A stretch of 64,000 nucleotides of DNA from Lumbricus rubellus (Eukaryota; Annelida; Clitellata; Crassiclitellata; Lumbricidae), in contig OX243822.1 of assembly GCA_945859605.1 (NCBI GenBank), forward strand, positions 22,397,644 through 22,461,643, given 5' to 3'. The position numbers were made by a program, and so were the translations under genes. The notes under the pieces are model-generated. The model ran no database searches. It was not told the DNA's origin and worked only from the letters and a program-made list of their open reading frames with translations. This document shows, one piece after another, positions 11,752-23,300 of the stretch. Position 1 is the first letter of the stretch; every line of letters starts with the position of its first letter.

Positions 11752-12871
11752 GTGCAATCCGACATTCTGACACGAAGAGCTGGAGCTCAACACGGACACG
11801 GGGTAGCTGCAGATGCTCGATTCTTCATTCCAAAAGGATGTTTAATGACACGAGTATGCAAGAGAGTGTTTCAGGAAGGAGTTCAGCCTATTGGGAGGAG
11901 CAGGCTAGACGGTGTAATTAAACGTCGTGCCGTTGAAAGAAGGGGAGGTGGTCGAGTTGGTTCAAAGAATGATTCGAAAAAGGAAAATGTGCGTCAGTTC
12001 ATCCATCACCTCAAAGCTCGTGAAAGTCATTATGGCCGGCAAAAAAGCGTTAGATTGTACCTGCCCTCTGCCTTGAAAAGTATCAATCATTTGTGGAAAA
12101 TGTACGAAAAAGAATGCACCAGAGATCAGTTGAATGTTGGATACCGCATGTTTTACAATGTGTTTGTAAACGATTTTAACATCGGCTTCTCAGGCAGTGC
12201 GTCTGATACTTGCACAACATGCGACTGTCTCAGAAATCAGTTAAAAGTTTGTCCAGCAGAGCAAAAGACAACTCATGACCAAACTGCATGAACATAAGCT
12301 CAGAGATAGGGCATTTTATGACCTCTTGAAAGAAAGAGATGAAAGCATCTACACGGTCACTTATGATCTCCAGCAAGTACAATCCCTGCCGTCAGAGTAC
12401 CACGAGATTTTCAGCCATCACTGTTCATCTGTCAACATCTTGGACAAGGACTGGAATGTGAGTGATTGGAAACTGGAAGTTGGCAAGCACTATAAACCAC
12501 TGCAGAACATCCAGGAAGTGAAGCGTATTGTGTTGACAAAATCAGTAAACACAAAAGGTCGAGTTGTCATCTTGACAACAGGCTAAGTCAACTTTCGAAG
12601 CAGCATTGGCACATCCGTGTGTCTACTCAAAAGAGGAAAGTCTCATGGAAATGTAAATCCAGCACCATTGCCCAGCAGACGTCCAATCTCTAAGGCCAAA
12701 TTGAACGATGTTCACAAATTGCTTAGCGTTACTTTTGGAAATAGTTGGAGAGACTTGCCACAAGCAGAAGTGTACCGAAATCTTACATGTTCCGAAGCAG
12801 TTCGGGATGACATTGACTTACCAGCGGCAGACTGTAACTGCACAGATGAAGACATTGGATTTTGGATATAG
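11752..12871 (+). pseudogene. Transposase-like gene, broken by frameshift, stop and internal loss
   Basis: Three open pieces. The first (11752-12291) includes RRGGGRVGSKNDSKK, HLKARESHYGR, RLYLPSAL, LNVGYRMFYNVF and the Cys motif DTCTTCDCLRNQL. A shift near 12275 leads to a second piece in another frame (12275-12586), starting HKLRDRAFYDLLKERDESIY and running into VTYDLQQVQSLP. A third (12617-12871) has KLNDVHKLLSVTFGNSWRDL. The piece order and motifs recall a large group of multi-copy, transposon-like proteins in insects and marine invertebrates whose superfamily I cannot name. The usual long middle after the DLQQ block seems to be missing. It lies just inside the left inverted arm and is probably the remnant of the composite's own transposase. 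It cannot make a full protein. Confidence 0.55.
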
Positions 12872-14539
12872 ATTATTATTTTTGTTACAGTGATAAACAC
12901 GGAAATCAGCACTTTAGTTTCAACGATGAAAGTTTTAAGATTAAAAAATTCAATAAAAATGTGACATACCATGAGGCTACAAAGGTAGAAATTACTCTGA
13001 TAATTTTATTATTAAGAATAATGAGCAATAGATTAAGTTTTGGGTATTGTTAAAGTAAAAACAGATGTGTTTGCCTCGATTTTTGACCTGCAAAACGTGT
13101 TAAATTACGCTTTGATGTGCAAAACCTGATAAATCCAAAATTTTAACTTTTTTTTAATAAAATCTTCCAAAATCACAGGATTTGCAAAAACTGGTTTAAT
13201 TTACTTGGACTCCTAACTAATAATAGGAATTGTCAAACTGTGAATTTTTTTCAAGTTCTTGTGTTCTCAGTTTTTCTCACTTTTCTCAATTTACAGCAAA
13301 AAGTGAATTTGTCAGGTTTTGCATTTCAACTCCTATAATATGATATGTGCATGGAAAAAGGAAAAAAGGAAGACCAAAGATGGGTTGGTCCATACAGGAG
13401 GCTACACACAAAGCTCAAGAGAGAGAGAAGTGGAGATTTTCCATAGCTGGGCGGCTGTCACGTGCGAAAGCATCGTCAAAGCCATAAGTCAGTATGATTG
13501 TATAACTAAACACTGTTCATGTATAACGTTATATGACTGAGTCTTGGTATGCATTTGCATAAAATATTTGTAGACCATTGCTGTTGTATGCAAGAACTAG
13601 GCCTGCTGAGAGGAAAAGTACCAGATGCTTTCGATATTATTGCACCTGTAATAATTTTATCAATCTCACGAGGAAACATTTATAGCTAGAATGTTGTTCA
13701 AATGATAAAAATTATTAGTCTTGCTAGCTTTTTAATGTTTTATATAAATGTGAATCTTATATTATGCTACTTGTTCACCAGAGTGCTGTGTGGGAGCTGC
13801 TTATAATAAAGAAAATACTTATTTACTTACAAATCGTTCAAGATGGTTCATTAGGTGCCTCAACTCTGGTTTATTCCTCATACGAAATACAACAAATTTA
13901 TCTATGCAAAGCTCAGAACTCAAAACTGAAAAACAGCAAATGTGTTTAGCTGCTCAGCCTGCTCTAGATCAAAGGTTATTGAAGAAGTCTGAAAATGTCA
14001 TAAAATTAAGCAGACGAAAATTCACATAATTTTTGTCCTACCAAATCAACTTTAACAGCCCACATATCTCAGTCAGTTTTTTACTTTAGACGTGTACTTC
14101 AAACTTCCCAGGTCTTCATTCAAAAAGACAAGGCATTATTGTCACTAGTGCTGGTTGTCAGCGTAATCTTACTGAGACAACTGACAGGCAGATCGTGAAT
14201 AACTAACTAGACACGTTTTGCAGAGAAAACACTTTGTTAAAATAGTGATAGAAATAAATGACAGCATATTTAAACTGACATTTAATTACTAGTGATACAA
14301 AAATGTAAATCATACTTTCTAACAATTGTGGTGACAGCATACATTTATACAGGAAATTTACAAAATGTAAAAGACCTGTTTTACAATTTGAATTTTGACA
14401 TTGTGTCTATTTATGACATTATTTTTATTTTTTGTATTTCATGACGGAAGTAAACTGATATTAGTATTTGATATCTGCTAACAGTTCTCTTGAAGTCCTT
14501 TGTTTTAGTGTCCAAAACATTGTGCTACCCCAGATGACC
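12872..14539. other. Interior of composite transposon, nothing identified
   Basis: AT-rich sequence with short open frames only. No recognisable motif, RNA gene or repeat. It may contain decayed transposon coding sequence. Confidence 0.3.
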
Positions 14540-15310
14540 ATATTGCAGCCGGAAATTGTAATGTTCATGTTGTCAAAAGACCACATATTCTGCATCTAAG
14601 TGCAATATGGAGTTGCATATCAGTTCCGGAAAAGTGCAGCTTTAGCATACTTTCCTAGTATACTGTAGCCACATCAATTGTCCCACACAAGTATGCACAT
14701 CTGTAATGTTTGAATCAGATTAGTAATGTGGCACGTTGTTAAAAGACAACATATTCTGTATATAAGTGCATAAAGAGTTGTGCACTGGCTCAGAAATTTT
14801 GATTATTTAGCATAGCATACTGGCGCTCTAACAATTGTACCACACATATGTATGCATGTTGTAATGTTTAAGTCAGGCTAGTAATGTTTCCTGTTATCAA
14901 AACATCACATATACTGCATCTAAGTGCATAAAGAGTTGCGTATCAGCTCTTAAAATGTGAATTTTTAGATACTTTCATAGTGTACTTGTTCTATAACAAT
15001 TGTCCCACACATGTATGTATATGTGTAATGTTTTAATTATGTTAGTAATGTTTCATGTTGTCAAAAGACCACATATTCTGCATCTGTGTGCATAAAGATG
15101 TGCGTATCGGCTCTGGAAGTGCGAATTTTTAGCATACTTTCATAGTATACTTGTTCTATATCAATTGTCCCACACTGTGTAATGTTTAAATCAGATTAGT
15201 ATTGTTTCATGTTGTCAAAAGGCCACATATTATGCATCCAGGTGCAGCTTAAGCAAAGATATTAAGCTGCATATCAACTCTATAGCATGCGCATTTTAGC
15301 ATACTTTCAA
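14540..15310 (+). repeat. Tandem repeat, about 165-bp unit, five degenerate copies
   Basis: The phrase GTTGTCAAAAGACCACATAT with TTCTGCAT recurs near 14567, 14734, 14900, 15057 and 15213. Each copy is followed by AAGTGCATAAAGAGTTG-like sequence, then TAGCATACTTTC and CAATTGTCCCACAC. Spacing is about 155-167 bp. It ends about 150 bp before the nested element begins. Confidence 0.75.
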
Positions 15311-15456
15311 CCTTCTGTTTAAGTATGTTCCCATTTGAATTTTTTATGCAGCTAGCTGAAAAGTTTTAAAATATGTTTGTCTTGAAGCTATAGAAATTTG
15401 TTGCTTTTATCTACAAGATGCACAATGCACTGCGTTTTTGGACCTTAACCTCCTCA

Positions 15457-17435
15457 CTATAGGTCATGGTGTAAGAAGGGATGGTGTGCGCACTTGGCTA
15501 AAATTTGTGGCTCAGGTCGCTAGAGGGCGCTGGCGTCACTATTTGACGAACTTCGCCTATAAGCCTAATGGAATTTCAAGATATTGTATGGCATATATAC
15601 TTATACTCCTTCACTGCATGTCCGTTCCTTAGTGCCAGTCTCATGTCTGGACGAAGGAGGAGGGCGACACAAATTATCTTTGCTATGTTCTGTTCCATCT
15701 GCTTTTTGTTTCCTTTTCTCTTGTGTTCCGTGTTCTCTGTTCCATGTGATGTTATTGTGTTCCCTGTGTTCCAATGTTTTCTATGTCCTCTGGCCCTGAT
15801 GTTCATATCGATGTTCCGTGTTCCCTTGTTCTCTGTGATGTGCCCTCTGTTCCCTGTTAATTGATGTTCCGTGTTCCTTGTTCCCTGTGAAATTCCAGGT
15901 TCCTCATGTTCCATGCTCCTTAATTGTTTATATTCCTTATGTTCCACGGTCCTTGTTGTTTGTTTCGCGTCCTTTGTTTTCTTATGTCGCTGGTGTTGAA
16001 TGTGATGTTCCATGTTCCTGGTGTTCTTTGGTACGTGTTCCCTGTTTCTTATGTTCCACAGTCGTTGTTACATATTCCGCGTTCCATGTTGCTTACCGGT
16101 AATATTTCTTATGTTTATCCTGATGATTCATGTTCCTTTTGTTCCACGGCTCTTGTTGCGTGTCTTGCGTTCCTTGTTCCTTAATGTTTCTGATGTTCCC
16201 TCTGGTGTTCCATGTTCATTAAGCTCCACAGTTTTTGTTGCGTGTTCCGCGTTCCGTATTTTTTATTGCCTCTGAAGTTCCTACGATATTCCTTGTTTCT
16301 TATGTTACCTTGTGTTTCTTGTGTTGCTTATATTCCTTGTTGCATATTCCTGGTTCCATGTTCCTTAATGTTTCTTGTGTTCCCTCTTATGTTCCTTGTT
16401 CCTTGCGTTCCACGGACCTTGTTGCGTGTTCCACATTCCGTGTTCTGTTTTCCAGCGAACGTTCCCTGATGTTCACCTGTTCCTTGTGTTCCACATTCCT
16501 TGTTCCACATTCCGTGTTACATGTTTCTTAATGGTTCTGATCTTCCCTTTTATGTTCCATGTTCATTACGTTTCACGTACCATGTTGCGTGTTACACATT
16601 TCGTGTTCTCTAATGTTTTTCATTTTCCCGTGTTGTTCCAGGTTGTTTATGTTCCATGGTCCTTGTTGTATATTGTTTATGTTCCACGGTCCTTGTTGCT
16701 CGTTCCGCGTCTTTTTCTCTGATGTCTCTGGTGGCCCATGTGATGTTTCATGTTCCTTATGCTCTCTGATGCTCCCTGTTCCTTGCGTCCTCCATTCCTT
16801 GTTCTTCACTGATTCTAATTTCCCCTGATGTTCCATGTTCCGTATTTCACCTGATGGTCCATGTTCCTTGTGATCCAATTCCGGTTGCACTTTCCGTGTT
16901 CCATGTTCCTTAATGTTTCCTCTTATGTTCCATGTTCCTGAATGTTTTTGATGTTTCCTCTTATGTTCCACGTTCCTGAATGTTTTTGATGGTTCCTCTG
17001 ATGTTCCATGTTCCTTACGTTCTACAGTCCTTGTAGCGTGTTCCGGAATGCATGCATGTTCCGTGTTCCTCGTCCTATATTCCCATATTCTCTGAACATT
17101 GTTATCTGTGATGCTTCATGTTCTTTACGTTCCACGTTCTTTGTTGTACATTAGGCCTATGTTCCTAGGTGTTCCGTGTGATGTTCCATGTTCCCTGCAA
17201 TGCTACCTGATCCTCATCGCCACTAGTATGTTCCCTGCTATGTTCCTGCACTCTCCTTGTCCCTATGTTCCATGTTTCGAATGTTCCTTACTTCTTGCTC
17301 TATATTCCCTGTGCTGCATTCGCGCAACCTGCTACAGCAGCGCCACCTGCTGAACTAAAATAAGTGGAGCCAAAAGCGTTGTATGGCCAGTATAGGAAGT
17401 GCGCACACCATCCCTTCTTACACCATGCTATAGGT
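15457..17435. mobile_element. Nested DNA transposon with 29-bp inverted ends and satellite core
   Basis: The element is 15465-17427 (1963 bp). Its first 29 bases (15465-15493, beginning CATGGTGTAAGAAGGGATGG and ending GTGCGCAC) recur perfectly inverted at 17399-17427. CTATAGGT flanks both sides (15457-15464, 17428-17435), an 8-bp target duplication. Ends beginning CATG with about 30-bp inverted repeats and 8-bp duplications fit the P-element superfamily; hAT also makes 8-bp duplications but its ends usually begin CA/TA-G. There is no transposase. The inside is almost all degenerate GTTCC repeat, so the element is non-autonomous. Confidence 0.8.
15690..17300 (+). repeat. Degenerate GTTCC-type satellite array
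   Basis: About 1.6 kb dominated by GTTCC, TTCCTTG, GTTCCATGTTCC and CTTATGTTCC words, with no long exact unit. The plus strand is strongly T/C-rich and A-poor, so all frames stay open for long stretches and encode only VPCSLCS-type simple peptide. These open frames should not be called genes. The array fills the nested transposon. Confidence 0.85.
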
Positions 17436-17461
17436 CTACAATAATATTGACGCTTAAGCTT

Positions 17462-17660
17462 AGCGCTATAGGTTGCGGCTTATATTATCGCTCATCTTCA
17501 GAAAACCTGCAAAATCATTCTTCCTAATAATATTTCGAAGTGTGAAAATATCAGATAACTTTTAAAATAAAATCAACTATTTATACAAAAAATTTCATGC
17601 TTGTACGCTCAAAATGAACAATTTTACGCTAAGCGGAGGGAGTAGGCTACTAGGGCGAAC
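17462..17660 (-). repeat. Right long inverted arm of the composite element
   Basis: Inverted partner of 11343-11556, starting 27 bp to the right of the nested element's target duplication, so the nested element landed close to this arm. Confidence 0.75.
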
Positions 17661-19636
17661 ACAAAGATCAATCCACACATTGATAATTAATAATTAGCAG
17701 CGAGTTTGGTCTCTGAAAGATTATCAAGCGATTTATAGGGCGTTCCAGAATTTAAGTCAATTCAGTGTTGCAGGCTGCCCGTTCTGTTAGTTAAGATTGG
17801 TCTTCTGTGATTTTGTATTCGTGCGATTTGATTCAATTGCATAACAGTACACCCTAATCGGTTGCGGTCTGTCAACAGGAATTCAATAAAAATGAATATT
17901 ATTAGGCCTATTATAATTCACAGCTGCTGAGCAACTCCGCATCTTTTAGCGTTTCTAGTATTTACTTAACCAGGAAGATTCGATGCAGAATGTCTTTTGA
18001 AAAACATAGCTACTCCTCTTCAAACTTGTTGGCTTTTATTGAACTGTCCAACCTGCTATTCATTTTTTCCCTACATTCTAAAGAGTTCTTACAGTTGCAG
18101 TTCAAATTCTTGAAAAAGCAACACTTGAATTTGGAATGCAAAAGCCTGTGAGGCAACTGGTAGAGCCCAAGGCAAACGGCGGTTTTTTTTCTACCATGCT
18201 TTGTCAAGAATTTCTAAAATACCAAGAAATCTGCAATCTTCATTATTTTCAGAGAGTTCACTATGTGGCCAGAAGTTCCGCTTGCAAGAAGTATGCTGGG
18301 GAATTCAGTGGGACCCAATAACTGACTGGAAGTGAGAAACGGTCAACTTTTGCAAATGGGACCTTGGGCCACATAGTGGACCTTGACCTCAGAACCTTGT
18401 ACCAAGATTTCACCACCATATTCAAAATTACATTCTGTGCTGCTAGACACTGGATTAGTTCAACAGGGAGCAAATCAGATGGAAATCGGCTGATGAAGTG
18501 GCAACGTCATCTAATCTTAAACTTCTATAGCACCATCAGGATGCCAAAACGTGTAAAAACAAAACTTTTGTGACTTTTAAGACTTATTTTTAGATTAAAA
18601 AGGTTCAACTTTAACGGATTTAACATTTTATCAAACCTAACAATATGTATTTCTAGATATAAATGTATACACAAGTGATTCTTATTAGCTGGTTTGGTTT
18701 CCACTGAAAAAGTTCGTTGAACAAGTTTTTAACAGTTTTCTCAGGATATCGGCTTATTTTTTAGTAAGCAATAAATAAACCATCACTACTGGGTCAGAAA
18801 CACAGGATGTCCGCAATGAAACCAGCTGTCCTGTTTCAGACATCCACAATAGTAAGGGAGGGGCACAAAGTACAATGTCAGGAGTACAACAAAACCAAGA
18901 GTTGGCAACCAAAATTTTGTGGCTGGAGTGTGATAACCAGACTACCAGTCAATCTGCAATAAGGCATACATCTGGATTAACGCAACTTGCATCAATGTAT
19001 CAACAGGCCATTGAACACTGTTCAAATTGCCCGAATGTCAATGCACCCTAACAACTGCCATAGATATGAACACATACATATCCCAAAAGGTTGCCCATCC
19101 CATCTGGACAATCGTGCTCTCATAATGCTTCATCTCCATTTCTTTTTACAATCATAATTGCTGCATATAAGCAAAAGACGGACTTCACATCGACGAGCGT
19201 TGACACCATACCAATACCACACATCGACAAGGAACCAGATGCACAACTAGGACATGATGGTGCTGGAGGTTTTAAACCTCTGTAAATTGTACACATAATG
19301 CAACAGAAAAATATGTTAAAAGATTGACAAGTTGACAACCCATTTCACAGCGATCATGTGTATGAATGAATATTAAACAGAACTTAAAACCAGCTGGACA
19401 ATTATGCAATTGTCAAGTCTGCTTAAAATCAAAAGTCTGCAACTCAAATTTGTCAGTTTTTCAATTATAAAAGATGGAAATTTCAGATTTTCAACTGCAA
19501 ATCCAGTTACATCGTAACTAAGCAGAAAAACTAAAACGAAAACAGTACTACGTCTCTGTTTGGGGTTTCTGCATTCGAAAGGCAGAAAACTCAGTGTCAG
19601 CTTGTCCGCTTTGCATCACGCAGTCAATCTACAGAC
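17661..19636. other. Intergenic, no gene identified
   Basis: Downstream of H2A.X on its strand. Short open frames at 18010-18570 on both strands have no family signature. A 12-bp inverted pair, CACTATGTGGCC and GGCCACATAGTG, lies near 18258 and 18365. I see no histone-type 3' stem-loop next to the H2A.X stop. Confidence 0.35.
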
Positions 19637-22600
19637 CTAATACTCTTGACTTTGGCTGGATTTCTTTCCTCCACCGCTTGCCTTTCCACCACTTGCGACA
19701 TTCGACTTCTTTGGCAGCAGGACAGCCTGAATGTTTGGCAGAACACCACCCTGAGCAATGGTCACTCCTGAAAGAAGTTTGTTCAACTCCTCGTCGTTTC
19801 GAATGGCCAGCTGGAGGTGACGAGGAATGATACGCGTTTTCTTGTTGTCACGTGCCGCGTTGCCCGCCAGCTCAAGTACTTCAGCAGCAAGGTACTCCAT
19901 CACAGCCGCCAAGTAGACAGGTGCACCAGCACCAACACGCTCAGCATAATTGCCTTTTATAACACACACAAAAGAACTCGAGTAAATTTTAAACTAAAAT
20001 TGAAGTAATTCATACGCACATTTATATAGCGCTTCTTCGCATAAAAAAAACAATCAGAGGCGCTAGTACTGCACCACATGAGAAATATACAAAGATGGTT
20101 GTCTATCACATCACAAGTCCTTCTCCTCTAAGCATTAAACTGTGACAAATGAATACAAATCATTAACCCTTTAATACCGGAGGGTATAGGATTCCACATA
20201 CATTTTACTACCTTCTCGTCATTAAAGGGTTAAAGGCAATGATTATTCTTCACTCGATATCTGACAACAAAACCGGCTTTACCAATTGGTACACAATAAT
20301 TTTGTTACAAAAACAAGTATTGAATTATATGAGAATATTACAAAATAGACAAATGTGTTATAAAACAGATTTTTATTTTACTCTGTGCATTCAAATAAAC
20401 AATTTTGCTTTCTCTTTCGTTTAATCACCAATTTTGTGGTCAGTGACAAACTCACGAGTTCTATTAAGACAAGAACTTTAACTGCAAATTCAGCTAAAAC
20501 ACAAATTTTATGGTAAATTATCTAGCAGTAATCATTCACGCTTATCAAATGCTTCCAATGTCAATAATAAAGCAGACTTAATTAAAAATAAGAAATTCAC
20601 TTGTAATTTCAATTTTCAAATAATTAGAAAATTAAAAACTAATAATAATCAACAAAATTTAAAAATCAGTTATGCTGTGTAAACTTCTGAGCATCAAATG
20701 CTCTTGCTGCAAGAGCTATGTCTGGAGACAACTGGAATCCCCGAAACAACTCTAAAAACCCGACGTTATCGAAAGCGGCCAAACTTCCTAAAACTAGAGT
20801 TTAATTTAATAAATACACAACATAATTTAATGGTCCTTTTAGTGTTGCTGACAACACAATTTAGTGTCTAAACATCGTTAGCTTGCATTTTTGGGATCCG
20901 GGTGAAATTCTTTTCAGGCCACAATATAAGAAACAGATTCTCCACTGAGCACATTAAACAGAATTTCAAGTGAAGATGAACTTCAACATGAAGTGCCAAA
21001 ATATCCCAAGCTATCAGAGTCAAGAGTTGTTATGCTGCGTTTGAAATGAATAAATAAATATATATATATATATATATATGTGTGTGCCTCATTACTAGTG
21101 ACTGAGCTATGCTTAAATAACGCACTTTACGTTTCTGCTAATAGCTCAATAATGCAATAATGTCAATGTAGTCTATTGAACATTAGAGGTCAACCTGTAT
21201 ATCTGAAACACCCCGCTAACACACAAAAGTCAGATTTCTCGAAAACAATATTATAATAGCAAACGGCAGACCCCCATTGAAACCTATTGAGAGCTAAATT
21301 GAATACATGGCATTATGGCAATCCCGTCAACAGCGGTTTTAAATTATTTCACACTCAAATTCAGATATGTTCGCCGATGACTCTACTTTGTGATGTGGTG
21401 GTGGTGGGAATAGTGGTGGTGGTGGGTGGGTGTGGTGGTGGTGGGTGCGGTGGTAATGATGGTGGTGGTGGGTGTGGTGGTGGTACCACCACCACCATTA
21501 CCACCACACCCACCAAGGTGGCAGAAAAGAAAAAACGTAGTGGATCCGCTCACGCCCCGAGCGTTAGCGGAAACCATGTGCTACATTCACGCCCGTAACA
21601 TTATTGGTCGCACTGGCTACGGACGGTGGGCTAACACCCGTCGGCCAATCAGGTTAGCGGAAAACAATGTGGAAGAGTCGAATACCGTAGGGGAGGAGGT
21701 TGTCGAGTACAAGTTATGCCCATCCTTTGTAGGCTAAACCCTACTGTCAACAGCACGTGCTGCGTGTCGCAGGGTCTCACGATTTTACACGAATTGCAAT
21801 GTAAAACGTTTAAAATGTCTAACAAATGACCGTACGTATGGAGGAACATTTTGCACAGGTAATTATGCGCTCTTTATCGTTAAATTTAAGCATGGTTATA
21901 ACATAGAAGACCTAGGTGTCGTTCGCGTATAGGGTAGGCCCTATAAGGTTTCGCGTCGTGAGGGTCGGTTAGGATTAGTGTTAGGGTTAGTGTCGTCATT
22001 AGATTCTTAAGATTTTTGCGTCGTGAGGGTCGGTTAGGGTTAGTGTCGTCATTAGATTCTTAAGATTTTTGCGTTGGTTGTTTAGCAGTTGTTGGCCAAC
22101 CTAGCCTAATAGCTTGACCATCAACTGCTAACATCAACTACCTTCTCCCCCCCTGCGGTCTTCGTCTCTTCCAGACGGTTCACGTGACGGGCGTGAGCGG
22201 ATCCACGACCAAGAAAAAATCATTCAGAAACCATTCTAAAATCACAGCACGCCGAAAATATCTTGAGCTACCCAATAACTGGACTTTCCAAACATACCTT
22301 ACATCGCATATGATCTCAAAAATGTGTGGTGCCCGATACCACAAGATTGCCGAATCCCGAACCATGCTCCAAGCGGCAATGAAATGCGCAGCATGCAAGT
22401 AGCTCCCTCTAAATTATGCTATTCTTTCCACAATTACACTATGAACAATATTAAGGCGTAAAAAAATTGTTGTGTTTCCGGTAACGCGACCGACCCATTT
22501 TTACGGCCGCGACCCAAATATTTTTGTAAAAAAAATTTATTTTAAAAAAAATTTCCAAAAAATTTGTTTTTGAACAAAAAATTTAATTTTTTTCCCAAAT

Positions 22601-23153
22601 TTTTTTTAAACATTTGTATTGACACAACATAAGAGACGTCAACAAAATGAAATTAATAGGACTGTTTCTAGAGCAGTTTTAGGTGCAGACAGTCAGGAAA
22701 TAGGCAGTTTATATTTGCTTAGAAGCCTTAGAACACGTACTTTGTTTCAGCGTGCAAAAAAGACTAGTGGGGTATACTTTTTCGGATAGTCACTGCATAA
22801 AAATATTTTACAAAATAAAAATATTTTCCGACCTACCTACCCAATTTTTTTTAGCTCTGTTACCGGAAACACAACATTTTTTTAGGCCTAATTAAAACAG
22901 CATCTAAGCCTGCAATAACTTGTATGAGTTACTTTTGGCGCACCGTTGTATAATGCACAAGGCATCAACCTGTAGTCCGACAACCTAGGTTTGTTGAGCA
23001 AATTTTAAGATAGAGAGGTTGGCGTGCAAATGTCGAGAGTATACCTTTGCGCAGAAGGCGGTGAATTCTTCCGACTGGGAACTGGAGACCAGCGCGACTC
23101 GACCGACTCTTCGCCTTTCCCTTGACTTTTCCTCCCTTTCCGCGTCCAGACAT
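19637..23153 (-). CDS. H2AX-like: Histone H2A.X, split by one intron
   Basis: Exon 1 is 23045-23153 and exon 2 is 19637-19953, joined in phase 1 within the [10 protein letters not shown] segment, giving 141 residues (human H2A.X has 143). It packages nuclear DNA in nucleosomes and, through its C-terminal SQ motif, marks double-strand breaks when ATM-type kinases phosphorylate the serine. The protein starts MSGRGKGGK, has [13 protein letters not shown], then [20 protein letters not shown] and the acidic-patch residues in [10 protein letters not shown]. It ends SQEY with Ser138, the H2A.X signature. The 3.1-kb intron holds MITEs and a GGT-rich palindrome. A TATA-like word and CCAAT-type words precede the start. 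Introns are typical of replication-independent histone genes. Confidence 0.95.
20163..20233. mobile_element. Tiny piggyBac-like palindromic MITE, copy 1
   Basis: TTAA-CCCTTTAATACCGG at the left, CATTAAAGGG-TTAA at the right, with GTATAGGATT in the centre; 71 bp including both TTAA sites. TTAA targets plus CCC ends fit piggyBac-type MITEs. It lies in the H2A.X intron. A close copy is at 62738-62808. Confidence 0.65.
21060..21080. repeat. (AT)n microsatellite
   Basis: Pure alternating TA run followed by TGTGTG, in the H2A.X intron. Confidence 0.9.
21393..21514. repeat. GGT-rich run meeting its complement (palindrome)
   Basis: About 90 bp of GGTGGT/GGTGGG on the plus strand switches at 21484/21485 to ACCACC sequence for 30 bp. 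The right arm, read inverted, matches the left block at 21442-21471, including its interrupting TGGTAATG word. The region can form a hairpin, and the G-rich strand could form G-quadruplexes. It lies in the H2A.X intron. Confidence 0.85.
22454..22889 (+). mobile_element. MITE with TGTGTTTCCGGTAAC ends, copy 1
   Basis: Inverted ends read AGGCGTAAAAAAA...TGTGTTTCCGGTAAC. The interior contains GACGTCAACAAAATGAAATT and GACTAGTGGGGTATACTTTT. A second full copy lies inverted at 32656-33079. There is no coding capacity. It sits in the H2A.X intron. Confidence 0.8.
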
Positions 23154-23229
23154 AATTAAATCAAACTGTAAAAATAGCGAAATAAAACTCACACACCAAC
23201 TTTCAGTGTCGCAAGTACAAAGACGGAAC

Positions 23230-23300
23230 CGCCAATGGCCGCCTATATTATATATAGCGGAAGCGGTATCCACGTGACACCGAGACCTTGGCCAATCAGC
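23230..23300 (-). promoter_or_regulatory. H2A.X core promoter
   Basis: Upstream of the H2A.X start (23153) on the minus strand there is a TATATATA word at about 23249-23257. CCAAT-box complements sit at 23232-23236 and 23292-23296, with an E-box CACGTG at 23271-23276. The TATA word is about 100 bp from the start codon, leaving room for a 5' UTR of about 65-70 bases. Confidence 0.55.

Larger units (their letters stand above)
11343..17660. mobile_element. Composite DNA transposon with long inverted arms
   Basis: Sequence at 11343-11556 recurs inverted at about 17462-17660. Shared blocks include CTCCGCTTAGCG, 'TTGTATAAATAGTTGATTTTA', AGGAAGAATGATTTTGCAGG and GCGATAATATA. A diverged extra copy of part of the left arm follows at 11600-11695. 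Between the arms lie a broken transposase-like gene (11752-12871), a 165-bp tandem array, and a complete nested element (15465-17427). Removing the nested element leaves about 4.3 kb. The outer ends and the target duplication could not be fixed. Confidence 0.7.

Noticed and set aside
15568..17353. Many overlapping long open frames in the GTTCC region
   Set aside because: They exist in several frames on both strands because the repeat lacks stop codons; the peptides are simple VPCSL repeats.
22940..23273. Longer open frame running through the H2A.X start and past exon 1
   Set aside because: The upstream part is 5' UTR and the downstream part reads into the intron; the GT donor after AAAG and histone homology set the real limits.
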